Assembly (NCBI RefSeq): GCF_020829595.1
Contig: NZ_JAIVFW010000031.1
Coordinates: 1-64,000 of the forward strand
Direction: 5' to 3'
DNA from: Nostoc sp. CHAB 5844
Lineage (GTDB): Bacteria; Cyanobacteriota; Cyanobacteriia; Cyanobacteriales; Nostocaceae
Length of the DNA: 64,000 nucleotides
Shown: positions 57,127 through 64,000 of the stretch, in pieces
Layout of the letters: the number at the start of each line of letters is the position of its first letter
How positions within the stretch are numbered: position 1 is the first letter of the stretch
Position numbers and translations under genes: made by a program
Notes under the pieces: generated by a model
What the model saw: the letters and a program-made list of their open reading frames with translations, nothing else
Database searches by the model: none
Told to the model about the DNA's origin: nothing

Positions 57127-58815
57127 GTGTTATTATCTCAAACTAAAACTAAACAAATATCAACTCAAATTAATTCAATCAAAATTGTATTAATTGGTGA
57201 ATTTATCAAACATAGAAGCTTTAATGGTGCTAACAAAGCCTTGCCCGTTTTAGCTTCTAGTTTAGTTAATGCTGGATTTAATTACATTTTACAATTAGAT
57301 TTAGAACGTCTGGATTTGAGTATTGATGATGTTTTACCTGAAATCATCAATGCTGATTTAATTATATTTGCTGGGTGTTTAACAACTCAATGGCCAGAAA
57401 TTGACGAGCATAGTAGCAAAATTTTTGCAGAACTTCAGAAACATGGTAGAGAAACTGTGCCAATTTTAGTTGGTGGTTATGCAAATAAAAGCGTTGAAGA
57501 TATTGCCCGCATTACACCTTGGATTACAGCCTTTTGTGATGGTGAGGGTGAAGAATCAATTGTAGAAATTGCTTATGCAGTTGCTAGAGGCACTTTTTAT
57601 GAAGATATGAAACATTTGCCAGGATTATGTTTCATGACTCAAGATGGTAAATTTCATCGCGTTACTGCTGATGATAGTAAAAATCTAGTTTTTCACCGTG
57701 CCATTGCACCAAGAGTTAATAACTTTGATGATATTGACCAAAACTTTGGTTTAATTCATCTACCAAAAGTCCATGATATGGATATTTTTAAATCTTCGGA
57801 TGGCAGGCAATTAAAAACAGCCCAACTCTTTACTCAGCGAGGCTGTCCTTGGGGGTGTGGTTTTTGTAATAAAAGTAGTGAAAGTAATAGTGTTGTTAGG
57901 TTAAGTGAAGCATCTTTTCGTAGGCAATTACAGCAATTAAAACAGCGTGGTTATGCAGCAGTGTATTTAGATGTTGATACTTTTACAGTTCACGATCAAG
58001 CTGCCAAACGGGAAGCAGAAATTCTCAAACAAGAAGGTTTTGTTTGGGGTTCTAATACTCGCATCGATAAAATTAACTATGAACAGATGCGTTATTTAGT
58101 AGAACATAACTGCGTATATATGTTTTTCGGGGTTGAGCATACCTTACCAGAGGTGTCATTAGCCAACCACAAATTTAATGGCTCTATTTTAAGTCAGATT
58201 AAGCAAGCATTTGATTATCCAGCTAAGATTGCCAAAGTTTTTCAAAATATGAATCAGGCTGGATTACCCAGTAGTTATTTTTTGATTTTAGGTTTACCAA
58301 AAGCCAAACTTAATGATGATAAAACTGAGATTATTGGTTATGAACCGACCACTTTTGCAGATGATATCCAGGCAATACGCTTTGGCATCGAAAAGTGTAA
58401 CCCAGATTTTTTAAATTTTAATGTTCTGCGATTTATGCCTGGGAGTATGGCTGCTGATACCGTTGGTGATTGCAGCTACTCTTGTGTGCGTCCGTCAGGA
58501 AAACGACCAATTACTGCTGGATATTTTTTACCACGAGCCGTCAAATGCTATGGCTATCCCCAGTTCAAAGAACACGGTGTTTACCGACTCTGTGAATCTG
58601 TTAGCAGATATCAACCGATTACAAATGCTATGAATCCTCAACGAGTTTACGATACTATCTGCTATGCGATGCAGTTGATTAATAATAAGATTGATAGAGG
58701 TGGTAAAGCTACAAAGTTGTTTATTGACAGAGACTTACTAGCTTTAGGTTTAGTTACTCAAGATGCACGGGGAAAATATGCGATCGCACCCTTAGAAGAT
58801 TTTGCCAATATCTAA
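57127..58815 (+). CDS. B12-binding-domain radical SAM protein
   Basis: 562 residues from GTG 57127. Residues about 15-170 are a Rossmann-like cobalamin-binding domain (KIVLIGEFIKHRSFNGANKA, LIIFAGCLTTQWPE, VPILVGGYAN), although the DxHxxG base-off motif is not evident. The radical SAM domain has RGCPWGCGFCNK (CxxxCxxC, near residues 245-253), VYLDVDTFTVHD, MFFGVEHTLPEV and SYFLILGLPK. The C-terminal 150 residues are unassigned. B12-radical SAM enzymes perform methylations and ring contractions in natural-product or cofactor pathways; no pathway genes adjoin, so the substrate is unknown. Confidence 0.85.
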   Translation: MLLSQTKTKQISTQINSIKIVLIGEFIKHRSFNGANKALPVLASSLVNAGFNYILQLDLERLDLSIDDVLPEIINADLIIFAGCLTTQWPEIDEHSSKIFAELQKHGRETVPILVGGYANKSVEDIARITPWITAFCDGEGEESIVEIAYAVARGTFYEDMKHLPGLCFMTQDGKFHRVTADDSKNLVFHRAIAPRVNNFDDIDQNFGLIHLPKVHDMDIFKSSDGRQLKTAQLFTQRGCPWGCGFCNKSSESNSVVRLSEASFRRQLQQLKQRGYAAVYLDVDTFTVHDQAAKREAEILKQEGFVWGSNTRIDKINYEQMRYLVEHNCVYMFFGVEHTLPEVSLANHKFNGSILSQIKQAFDYPAKIAKVFQNMNQAGLPSSYFLILGLPKAKLNDDKTEIIGYEPTTFADDIQAIRFGIEKCNPDFLNFNVLRFMPGSMAADTVGDCSYSCVRPSGKRPITAGYFLPRAVKCYGYPQFKEHGVYRLCESVSRYQPITNAMNPQRVYDTICYAMQLINNKIDRGGKATKLFIDRDLLALGLVTQDARGKYAIAPLEDFANI

Positions 58816-58889
58816 TAAACAAGGAGTTGCCTGTGCAATCAGAAAATCTGGATAAAATCTATCTGATACATCTCAGGCAACCGGATAAC

Positions 58890-59834
58890 TTATTTTTTGC
58901 CAAATAAACTATCTAAAAAGGAAATGTTTACAGCCAAATTAATCAAACCTTGACCTGTTTTCCGATCTAAAATTTCTGCATTATTTAAAGCCACAATATA
59001 AGGCTCACCTTGAATAGAGGCAATAATCGGGCCACCCGATGAACCACCCGCAGTGTCGCAATCATGTAATAAGATATTTGACTGCTCATCAACAATACTG
59101 CAACCAGCTTGAAAACCTGCTGTCCATCCCTGACCGGCTGTTAAACCCCAAAACTTTTCCGTATCTGCCTTGGGATAATCGCCAGAATACCCCACAAAAA
59201 AGAATTTTTTCTCATTGCGAATTAAAGTTGCAGAAGGCAGAGACTTCCAGCCTAAATAACCATATTTACGACCAAGCGGTTTATCTATCTTTACAACTGC
59301 CCAATCCTTAGCCTCAGCATTTTTATCTTTAAAATCAGTGCCAGCGAGATATTGCACAGCATTGGCTCTGTCTGCATATTGACCATCAACCACATTTGGC
59401 AGAAAGACAATTCGGCTGGCAACTCGACTAGTCTTGGGATCTACTACACAATGAGCATTGGTTAAAACAACATCCTCATCAATCAAAGTCCCTGTACAAG
59501 TGTAAGTTTTGGAGTTTGATTCACCAACAATACGACCAATAGTTGACCAAGGGTAGTTACTACTTAACATCGGCAGACGGTCATCTCGGCCTATCGTCCC
59601 CCGTGTGCCTTTTTTAATCGGTTTATTAGATTGCTCCAGTTGTTCTGGTTTAAAAGGTTTGCCGTTATTTTGTAATTGTAATTGACTTGCTTCCTTCAGA
59701 GTCGGGGCTGCCGTTGGCTCAGGTTGTTTTTGCGCCTGTGCTTGTACAGATGCCCAAACACCCAACGTTGTAAAACCGAGAATACCTGAAATCAATAATG
59801 CAGAAGTTTTTTTAGAAATAAATTTATTATTCAT
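58890..59834 (-). CDS. Exported trypsin-like serine protease
   Basis: 314 residues. Signal peptide LLISGILGFTTLGVWASVQA. After a Gln/Pro-rich propeptide-like stretch (about 35-90) the chymotrypsin-fold domain carries His in VLTNAHCVVD, Asp in AKDWAVVKI and Ser in DCDTAGGSSGGPI; paired Cys lie near the His and Ser. Glutamyl-endopeptidase (V8-like) family features are present. It likely acts in the periplasm or outside the cell. It converges with the radical SAM gene 74 bp away. Start ATG 59834. Confidence 0.92.
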   Translation of the reverse strand: MNNKFISKKTSALLISGILGFTTLGVWASVQAQAQKQPEPTAAPTLKEASQLQLQNNGKPFKPEQLEQSNKPIKKGTRGTIGRDDRLPMLSSNYPWSTIGRIVGESNSKTYTCTGTLIDEDVVLTNAHCVVDPKTSRVASRIVFLPNVVDGQYADRANAVQYLAGTDFKDKNAEAKDWAVVKIDKPLGRKYGYLGWKSLPSATLIRNEKKFFFVGYSGDYPKADTEKFWGLTAGQGWTAGFQAGCSIVDEQSNILLHDCDTAGGSSGGPIIASIQGEPYIVALNNAEILDRKTGQGLINLAVNISFLDSLFGKK

Positions 59835-59986
59835 TGATCAGCCTCTTTGGTTTGTCAACACTAATACCATTCCTGGATGAGAATCAGCTTAATTGGCAAA
59901 CTTCAACTCAATAACCAGTAACAAAACTCCGCATTTAAAAACACTAAGAACTACCCAAATTCCGAACTCACCTTTGCGCCTTTGCG

Positions 59987-60031
59987 CGGCAGTCGCCTCA
60001 AGTCGGGAAACCCGCCCACGGCGCTGCCTCG
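59987..60031 (-). mobile_element. Palindromic mini-element of the 45-48-bp family
   Basis: Minus strand: CGAGGCAGCGCCGTGG, GCGGGTTTCCCGACTTG, AGGCGACTGCCG. It splits a tandem CCTTTGCG tract: CCTTTGCGCCTTTGCG stands on its left and CCTTTGCGTGAAA on its right. No gene in the 304-bp gap 59835-60138. Confidence 0.7.
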
Positions 60032-60138
60032 CCTTTGCGTGAAATTTTCACATCACTGCCATTCACACTGAATCGTAAATGCCGCGCAACAGCCATATTT
60101 TTTTAACGAACCGCCAAGTACGCCAAGAAGCATATGAT

Positions 60139-61635
60139 TTACAAATTCCAATTGCGCCGAAAATGAAAGAAGCCTTCTAATCTGTCTTGTAAGGCTGGAT
60201 TATTATTTAATTTTTGTTGATGCCATTGTTGTGCAGTTTGGGTCAAAATTTCTGAGAAATTGGGATAAATAGGAGCTAAATTTGCTAAATCTTTGACTTT
60301 AATTTTTTGGGCTATAGCTAATGCAATTAAATTAATTAATTCTCCTGCGGCTGCACCTAAGATGGTGGCTCCTAAAATTTCGCCACTACGTAGCACAACT
60401 AATTTACAAATACCTGTAGTTTCGCTCTTGATTTGCGCGGCTGCTAAAGATTTAAAATATTGTCGTAAAATTAAAAATTCATCATGGCGGAATCTTCGTT
60501 TTGCTTGGGTCTCGATTAACCCGACTTGCGCTAACATTGGGTGAGTAAATATTCCCCAAGGTAGGTGTTGATAATTAGTATGCAATCTGGGGAAAAAGAG
60601 GGCATTATTCAACGCAATTCTTGCTTCGTAATTAGCAATGTTAGTGAAGTCATAACCACCAATCACATCACCACAAGCGTAAATACGTTTGTTAGTAGTT
60701 TGCAGTTTATCGTTGACTACCAAGCGATGCCGATACCATTTCACGCCTGCTGCTGCTAAATTTAAAGACTCAAAATTTGGTTTTTGTCCTGTTGCTATTA
60801 AAATTTCATCAGTTTCAATTGCTTTATCTCCGGCTTGAATCCATTTTTTATCGTCAATTTGTCTGACTTGAGTGACGGCTGTTTGGGTAAGAACGCGTAC
60901 ACCATCAACTTCTAATTGTGCCTGGAGTAGTTGAGCAATTTCAGGATCAATATTGGGCAGGATATAAGGATATTTAATTACTAGTGTGACACTGCAACCC
61001 AAACGGGCTAAAGTTTGAGCTATTTCTATACTTTGAGGAATACCACCAATAATTACCCAATTCTGGGGTAGCGTTGGTTTTTTAAGAGACTGCCAAATAT
61101 TAGCTAGGGTAGTGTAACCAGTGGCTTGTAAACCTTCAATATTGGGAATGGCTGGACAGGAACCACTGGCTAGTAAATAGGTGCGTCCATGTAGCAAGCG
61201 CAAGACATGATGATGTGAATAGTGCGATGATTTCTCGTCATTGTCATAAATGGCAAATGCCAAATGAGGAGAAGGTTGAAATTTACCCCAGCCAAAAATC
61301 ACATCCACTCCTAACGCGGCTAGTGTAGCTGGAGAATTTAGTTCTTGGATGTTGGCTGCAACTCCGTCAGCATACCGCATTGCCTCTTGCCATGCGACAG
61401 ATATGTGACATTTTTCGGCGATGTCGGCATGGTTGGTACGAATACCAAAGCCATCTGCATCATTGAGAGACTGTAAGCGGTTGGCAATATCGCTGAGAGT
61501 GTGGTGATAAATAAATCCGTAATTTATTTGTGGTTCTACTAGGGCAACTTTAGCGTGCAATTTGGTTGCAGCTAAAGCAGCATAGCGTCCAGCGAGACTG
61601 CCGCCAATAATCACGACATCATAATCAATTGTCAT
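60139..61635 (-). CDS. Pyridine nucleotide-disulfide reductase-family flavoprotein without the redox cysteines
   Basis: 498 residues with the two-dinucleotide-binding fold: FAD motif VVIIGGSLAGRYAALAATKL, NAD motif VIIGGIPQSIEIAQTLARLG, second FAD motif RIYACGDVIGGYDFTNIA and a C-terminal dimerisation domain (VGLIETQAKRRF, GAAAGELINLIALAIAQK). In the place of the CxxxxC pair after the FAD motif it has INYGFIYHHTLSDI, and the usual HPT-SE catalytic His is Tyr in PIYPNFSE. Hence no dithiol chemistry; it may be an NAD(P)H-flavin or quinone-type reductase. Start ATG 61635. Confidence 0.85.
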   Translation of the reverse strand: MTIDYDVVIIGGSLAGRYAALAATKLHAKVALVEPQINYGFIYHHTLSDIANRLQSLNDADGFGIRTNHADIAEKCHISVAWQEAMRYADGVAANIQELNSPATLAALGVDVIFGWGKFQPSPHLAFAIYDNDEKSSHYSHHHVLRLLHGRTYLLASGSCPAIPNIEGLQATGYTTLANIWQSLKKPTLPQNWVIIGGIPQSIEIAQTLARLGCSVTLVIKYPYILPNIDPEIAQLLQAQLEVDGVRVLTQTAVTQVRQIDDKKWIQAGDKAIETDEILIATGQKPNFESLNLAAAGVKWYRHRLVVNDKLQTTNKRIYACGDVIGGYDFTNIANYEARIALNNALFFPRLHTNYQHLPWGIFTHPMLAQVGLIETQAKRRFRHDEFLILRQYFKSLAAAQIKSETTGICKLVVLRSGEILGATILGAAAGELINLIALAIAQKIKVKDLANLAPIYPNFSEILTQTAQQWHQQKLNNNPALQDRLEGFFHFRRNWNL

Positions 61636-61672
61636 TAGTCATTTGTCAATGGTCAATGGTCATTAGTTAATT

Positions 61673-61700
61673 GTAGAGACGAGATGATTAGCGTCTCTAC
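61673..61700. repeat. GTAGAGACG-family hairpin
   Basis: GTAGAGACG (61673-61681) pairs with CGTCTCTAC (61692-61700). It is preceded by GTCATTTGTC/GTCAATG heptamer-like repeats at 61632-61668 of the same kind seen inside cobD. Confidence 0.65.
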
Positions 61701-61788
61701 AAGGGGCAAGGTAATTCGTAGTTGGTATTATCAATTACGAATTACGAACTTGTACTGAGCGTAGCCGAAGTATTACAAACTACGAATT

Positions 61789-62910
61789 CTAGAGTAATGT
61801 TTGAAGCGCTGTTAATAAGCGCTGGTTGTCAGACACAGAACGCACGGCCACTCGGAAGAAGCGATCGCCTAATTCTTTAAAGCTCAAGCAGTCTCGAATT
61901 AAAATCTGATGATGTTGGAGTAATTGTTGCTGTAACTGCGAACTTGATTGTTGTGATGCCACTAGTAAAAAGTTCGCAGCACTAGTGTGAGGCTGCAATC
62001 CCTCAATGGCTGCTAAACCTTGAAACAGTTGGTTTCTTGTAGGTGGTAGCCATTGCCAAGTTTGCTGTTGAAAATTGCGATCGCTAATTACAGCAATTGC
62101 GGCGGCGGCCGCTAGATTGTTAACAGGCCAAGGATCGCGCCACGACTGCCACCGCGACAAACGATCAGGATGTGCGATCGCATATCCCAGTCTTAGCCCC
62201 GGCAGACTGTAAAATTTTGTGAGCGATCGCAACACGACTAAATTTTCATATTCCTGCACCACCGAAATCAGGCTTTGTTCTGCTTCTGGTGGCACAAAAT
62301 CCATAAACGCTTCATCTACCACCACCAAGGCAAACTCTTTTAACAGCGGTAAAATCTCCTGCCGCGAAAATAGTTTTCCTGTCGGGTTGTGAGGATTGTT
62401 TAACAGCAGTCCCTTGCCATTTGTTCTTTGTCCTCGCAGTTCTAAGTGCTTGCCGCCAATACTCAGACTTTTGTCATTGTTTGTTAACAAATGACTATTG
62501 ACAAATGACAAATGACTTAAATCAAGGGGAAACTCCAGGACTTTAGCGTTGTAAGCCGTCAGGGTGCGGTAGTAATCACCAAAGGCTGGAGTGAGCAAGA
62601 TTGTTGCAGGTAATGCTGCTAATTCCCTACCTACCAAAGTTAATAATTCTGCTGAACCGTTACCCGGCAGAATCCACTCTGGTGGTAATTGATGGAAGTG
62701 ACTGAGAGCTAGTCTCAGTTCACTATATTCTGGTTCTGGATAGTGCCTCAGACTACCAATTTGAGATTTAATCGCAGCGATCGCACTATCCGGTGGCCCT
62801 AAAGGGCTGATGCTCGCAGAAAAATCAAGAATAGCATCACGGGGACAGCCAGCCAGTGCTGCTGCCCAGGCTAAATTTCCCCCGTGTGCTGGTTGCTGCA
62901 TCAAAATCAA
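61789..62910 (-). CDS. cobD: Threonine-phosphate decarboxylase (CobD/CobC type), with internal repeat
   Basis: 373 residues, PLP-dependent class I aminotransferase fold; makes (R)-1-amino-2-propanol O-2-phosphate for the cobalamin nucleotide loop. Motifs: HGGNLAWAAALAGCPRDAIL, DFSASISPLGPP, YPEPEYSELRLALS, LPGNGSAELL, LLLNNPHNPTGKLF, VVVDEAFMDF and the PLP lysine in RSLTKFYSLPGLRLGYA. Between LEFPLDL and GLLLNNPHN lie about 36 extra residues (SHLSFVNSHLLTNNDKSLSI...) encoded partly by an intergenic-type heptamer repeat. Lies 17 bp downstream of the HU gene, same strand; ATG 62910. Confidence 0.9.
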   Translation of the reverse strand: MILMQQPAHGGNLAWAAALAGCPRDAILDFSASISPLGPPDSAIAAIKSQIGSLRHYPEPEYSELRLALSHFHQLPPEWILPGNGSAELLTLVGRELAALPATILLTPAFGDYYRTLTAYNAKVLEFPLDLSHLSFVNSHLLTNNDKSLSIGGKHLELRGQRTNGKGLLLNNPHNPTGKLFSRQEILPLLKEFALVVVDEAFMDFVPPEAEQSLISVVQEYENLVVLRSLTKFYSLPGLRLGYAIAHPDRLSRWQSWRDPWPVNNLAAAAAIAVISDRNFQQQTWQWLPPTRNQLFQGLAAIEGLQPHTSAANFLLVASQQSSSQLQQQLLQHHQILIRDCLSFKELGDRFFRVAVRSVSDNQRLLTALQTLL

Positions 62911-62927
62911 AATCCCGCAAACTAAAC

Positions 62928-63212
62928 CTAAGATTTTGGGGGTGCAACTCTTTCTCTAAAGAGTTTACCAGCAGAGAAAGCAGGCACTTTTGTTGCCGGA
63001 ATTTCCATTTTTTCATTGGTTTTGGGGTTACGTCCTTCACGGGCTTTGCGTTCCCGTGATTCAAAGGAACCAAACCCTACTAGTGTCACCTTATCGCCAG
63101 AGGAAACCGCTTCAATAATGGTTTCCAACGCAGCGGTTAAAACAGCATCTGCTTGTTTTTTGGTAACACTAGCTTTTTCTGCCACTGCATCAACCAATTC
63201 GCCTTTGTTCAT
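62928..63212 (-). CDS. hup: HU-family DNA-binding protein
   Basis: 94 residues from ATG 63212, with AAGGAG six bases upstream; the frame extends further but is not translated usefully. HU fold: MNKGELVDAVAEKASVTKKQ, ADAVLTAALETIIEAVSSGD, VTLVGFGSFESRERKAREGR and NPKTNEKMEIPATKVPAF, ending FSAGKLFRERVAPPKS. It bends and compacts DNA and is essential for heterocyst differentiation in Nostoc relatives. Followed by cobD on the same strand. Confidence 0.97.
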   Translation of the reverse strand: MNKGELVDAVAEKASVTKKQADAVLTAALETIIEAVSSGDKVTLVGFGSFESRERKAREGRNPKTNEKMEIPATKVPAFSAGKLFRERVAPPKS

Positions 63213-63713
63213 ATAAACTCCTTGAGATTTACTTGAGATTTGTAACAGATGCACCATGTAGCATCCTTACTAAAATCTCTGTTTGCAGAACTACAAAAGT
63301 CGCGCTTAGGGAGTATTTCTACTCAAAACGGCTACACATCCCATCGGCTCGACTTTTCAATGAATCATTCTAAGGTGTAGCAGACAGAAGTGGATATATG
63401 AAACCGTTAATTTATATGGATTTCAGAATTTTTTGTGTTTTTAGGGGGGGTGTTGCACGCAAAACCCCCCCTAAAGTAGGAAAAAATACTTAGTAGAAAC
63501 CTCTGTTGTGAAAAAAACTATAAAATTATTGGACAAGAGAAAAATCTTGATTTATGTCTGTTGACTTTCTAATTAGACAATTTGTTCAAGTGATCTGCGG
63601 CCAGAGGCGATCGCCATAATTACAAATTGTTAATCATGCACCAATTACAGCATATAATTTGGCTATAAAAGCAGTAATTATTATAATAAATACTTATGTC
63701 TGCTAAAGATGTC
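63213..63713. other. Intergenic region upstream of HU with a strong hairpin
   Basis: Probably the HU promoter. It contains TTTAGGGGGGG (63440-63450) and CCCCCCCTAAA (63465-63475), an 11-bp perfect stem with a 14-nt loop. No T-run follows on either strand, so it is noted only as a strong hairpin. Confidence 0.5.
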
Positions 63714-63884
63714 TCATGAAGTTATAAAAGTAGCTTTACAAAAAGACAGTTGGCATTGAGCGTCGGCATCGAACAATGCTGCTACTGGGCGATGAGTCAA
63801 TGCTTCTACTATCATCAACATCTTCCCTGCTAACACTGCACCTGTTTTTTGTTGCAGTTGTCCCAGATGTTTAATTAGTTTGAC
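63714..63884 (-). pseudogene. Possible transposase fragment
   Basis: A start-less frame encodes VKLIKHLGQLQQKTGAVLAG, KMLMIVEALTHRPVAALFDA and DAQCQLSFCKATFITS before TGA, bounded upstream by TAG. The HRPVAALFDADAQ part resembles the region around the first catalytic Asp block of IS4-like transposases. The assignment is uncertain. The last 115 bases of the window show nothing else. Confidence 0.3.
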
Positions 63885-64000
63885 CTACTAGCCATAACAT
63901 TAAAGAGGGAAGCAAATTTACTTTTTTGCTTCCCAATAAGTTGTTTATCAGCAAAAATCACTGTTAGAAAATTCCTAAAAGAAAGATGAAAGTCATACCA

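Noticed and set aside
63440-63475. Rho-independent terminator
   Set aside because: The stem is strong but no T-run follows and no convergent gene ends there; kept only as a hairpin.

Overview
The window comes from a filamentous, Nostocales-type cyanobacterium (Nostoc/Calothrix/Tolypothrix relatives). The inference rests on frequent HIP1-type GCGATCGC sites, an estimated low-40s percent GC, a light-dependent protochlorophyllide reductase, STAND/WD40 and CHAT proteins, many GAF/PAS kinases, and intergenic DNA full of short tandem heptamers, GTAGAGACG palindromes and tiny dispersed elements. It is a chromosomal housekeeping/accessory mosaic with loosely packed, mostly monocistronic genes on both strands. 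I saw no rRNA, tRNA or CRISPR array.

Layout. 0-8 kb: an APC-type permease fused to PAS-GGDEF-EAL, a proline aminopeptidase, an FG-GAP repeat protein and a YbjN-like protein. 8-21 kb: protochlorophyllide reductase, gluconokinase, a WcaI-like glycosyltransferase, small Nostoc-type hypotheticals, the ruins of a two-component system, a GNAT enzyme, an exported intradiol dioxygenase, a three-repeat secreted protein, glycogen synthase and hemC. 21-29 kb: a decay zone (LprI-like fragment, 5'-truncated CHAT protein abutting a transposase fragment), then beta-carbonic anhydrase and a large RTX protein. 29-43 kb: DUF1003 and CadD-like membrane proteins, a sulfate-binding protein, an O-methyltransferase, a cupin plus PaO-like Rieske oxygenase pair, a PIN toxin-antitoxin pair and a RppA-like regulator divergent from hisG. 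44.5-49.6 kb: a phosphorelay operon (candidate dual-cysteine cyanobacteriochrome kinase, Rcp1-like receiver, hybrid kinase). 50-57 kb: an EamA transporter, small proteins and a HTH-NB-ARC / 14xWD40 STAND protein split at an A10 run. 57-64 kb: a B12-binding radical SAM protein, an exported trypsin-like protease, a disulfide-reductase homologue lacking its redox cysteines, cobD and HU.

The most interesting signals join regulation with repeats. (1) The candidate cyanobacteriochrome kinase carries eight 8-nt units and eight 7-nt units inside its ATPase domain; neither unit is a multiple of three, so copy-number change would switch the kinase frame. (2) The STAND protein is interrupted exactly between switch and sensor domains at an A10 run containing the -1 slippery heptamer A AAA AAC. 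(3) A family of about 45-48-bp palindromic elements (at least five copies) is caught inserted in other repeats, with an internal empty-site comparison. (4) A 153-bp MITE-like element has terminal inverted repeats and a 5-bp target duplication. (5) A second intergenic-type heptamer repeat has entered cobD in frame. Several genes are fossilised by deletion (two-component pair, 6PGDH-like dehydrogenase, phosphatase-like gene, CHAT gene).
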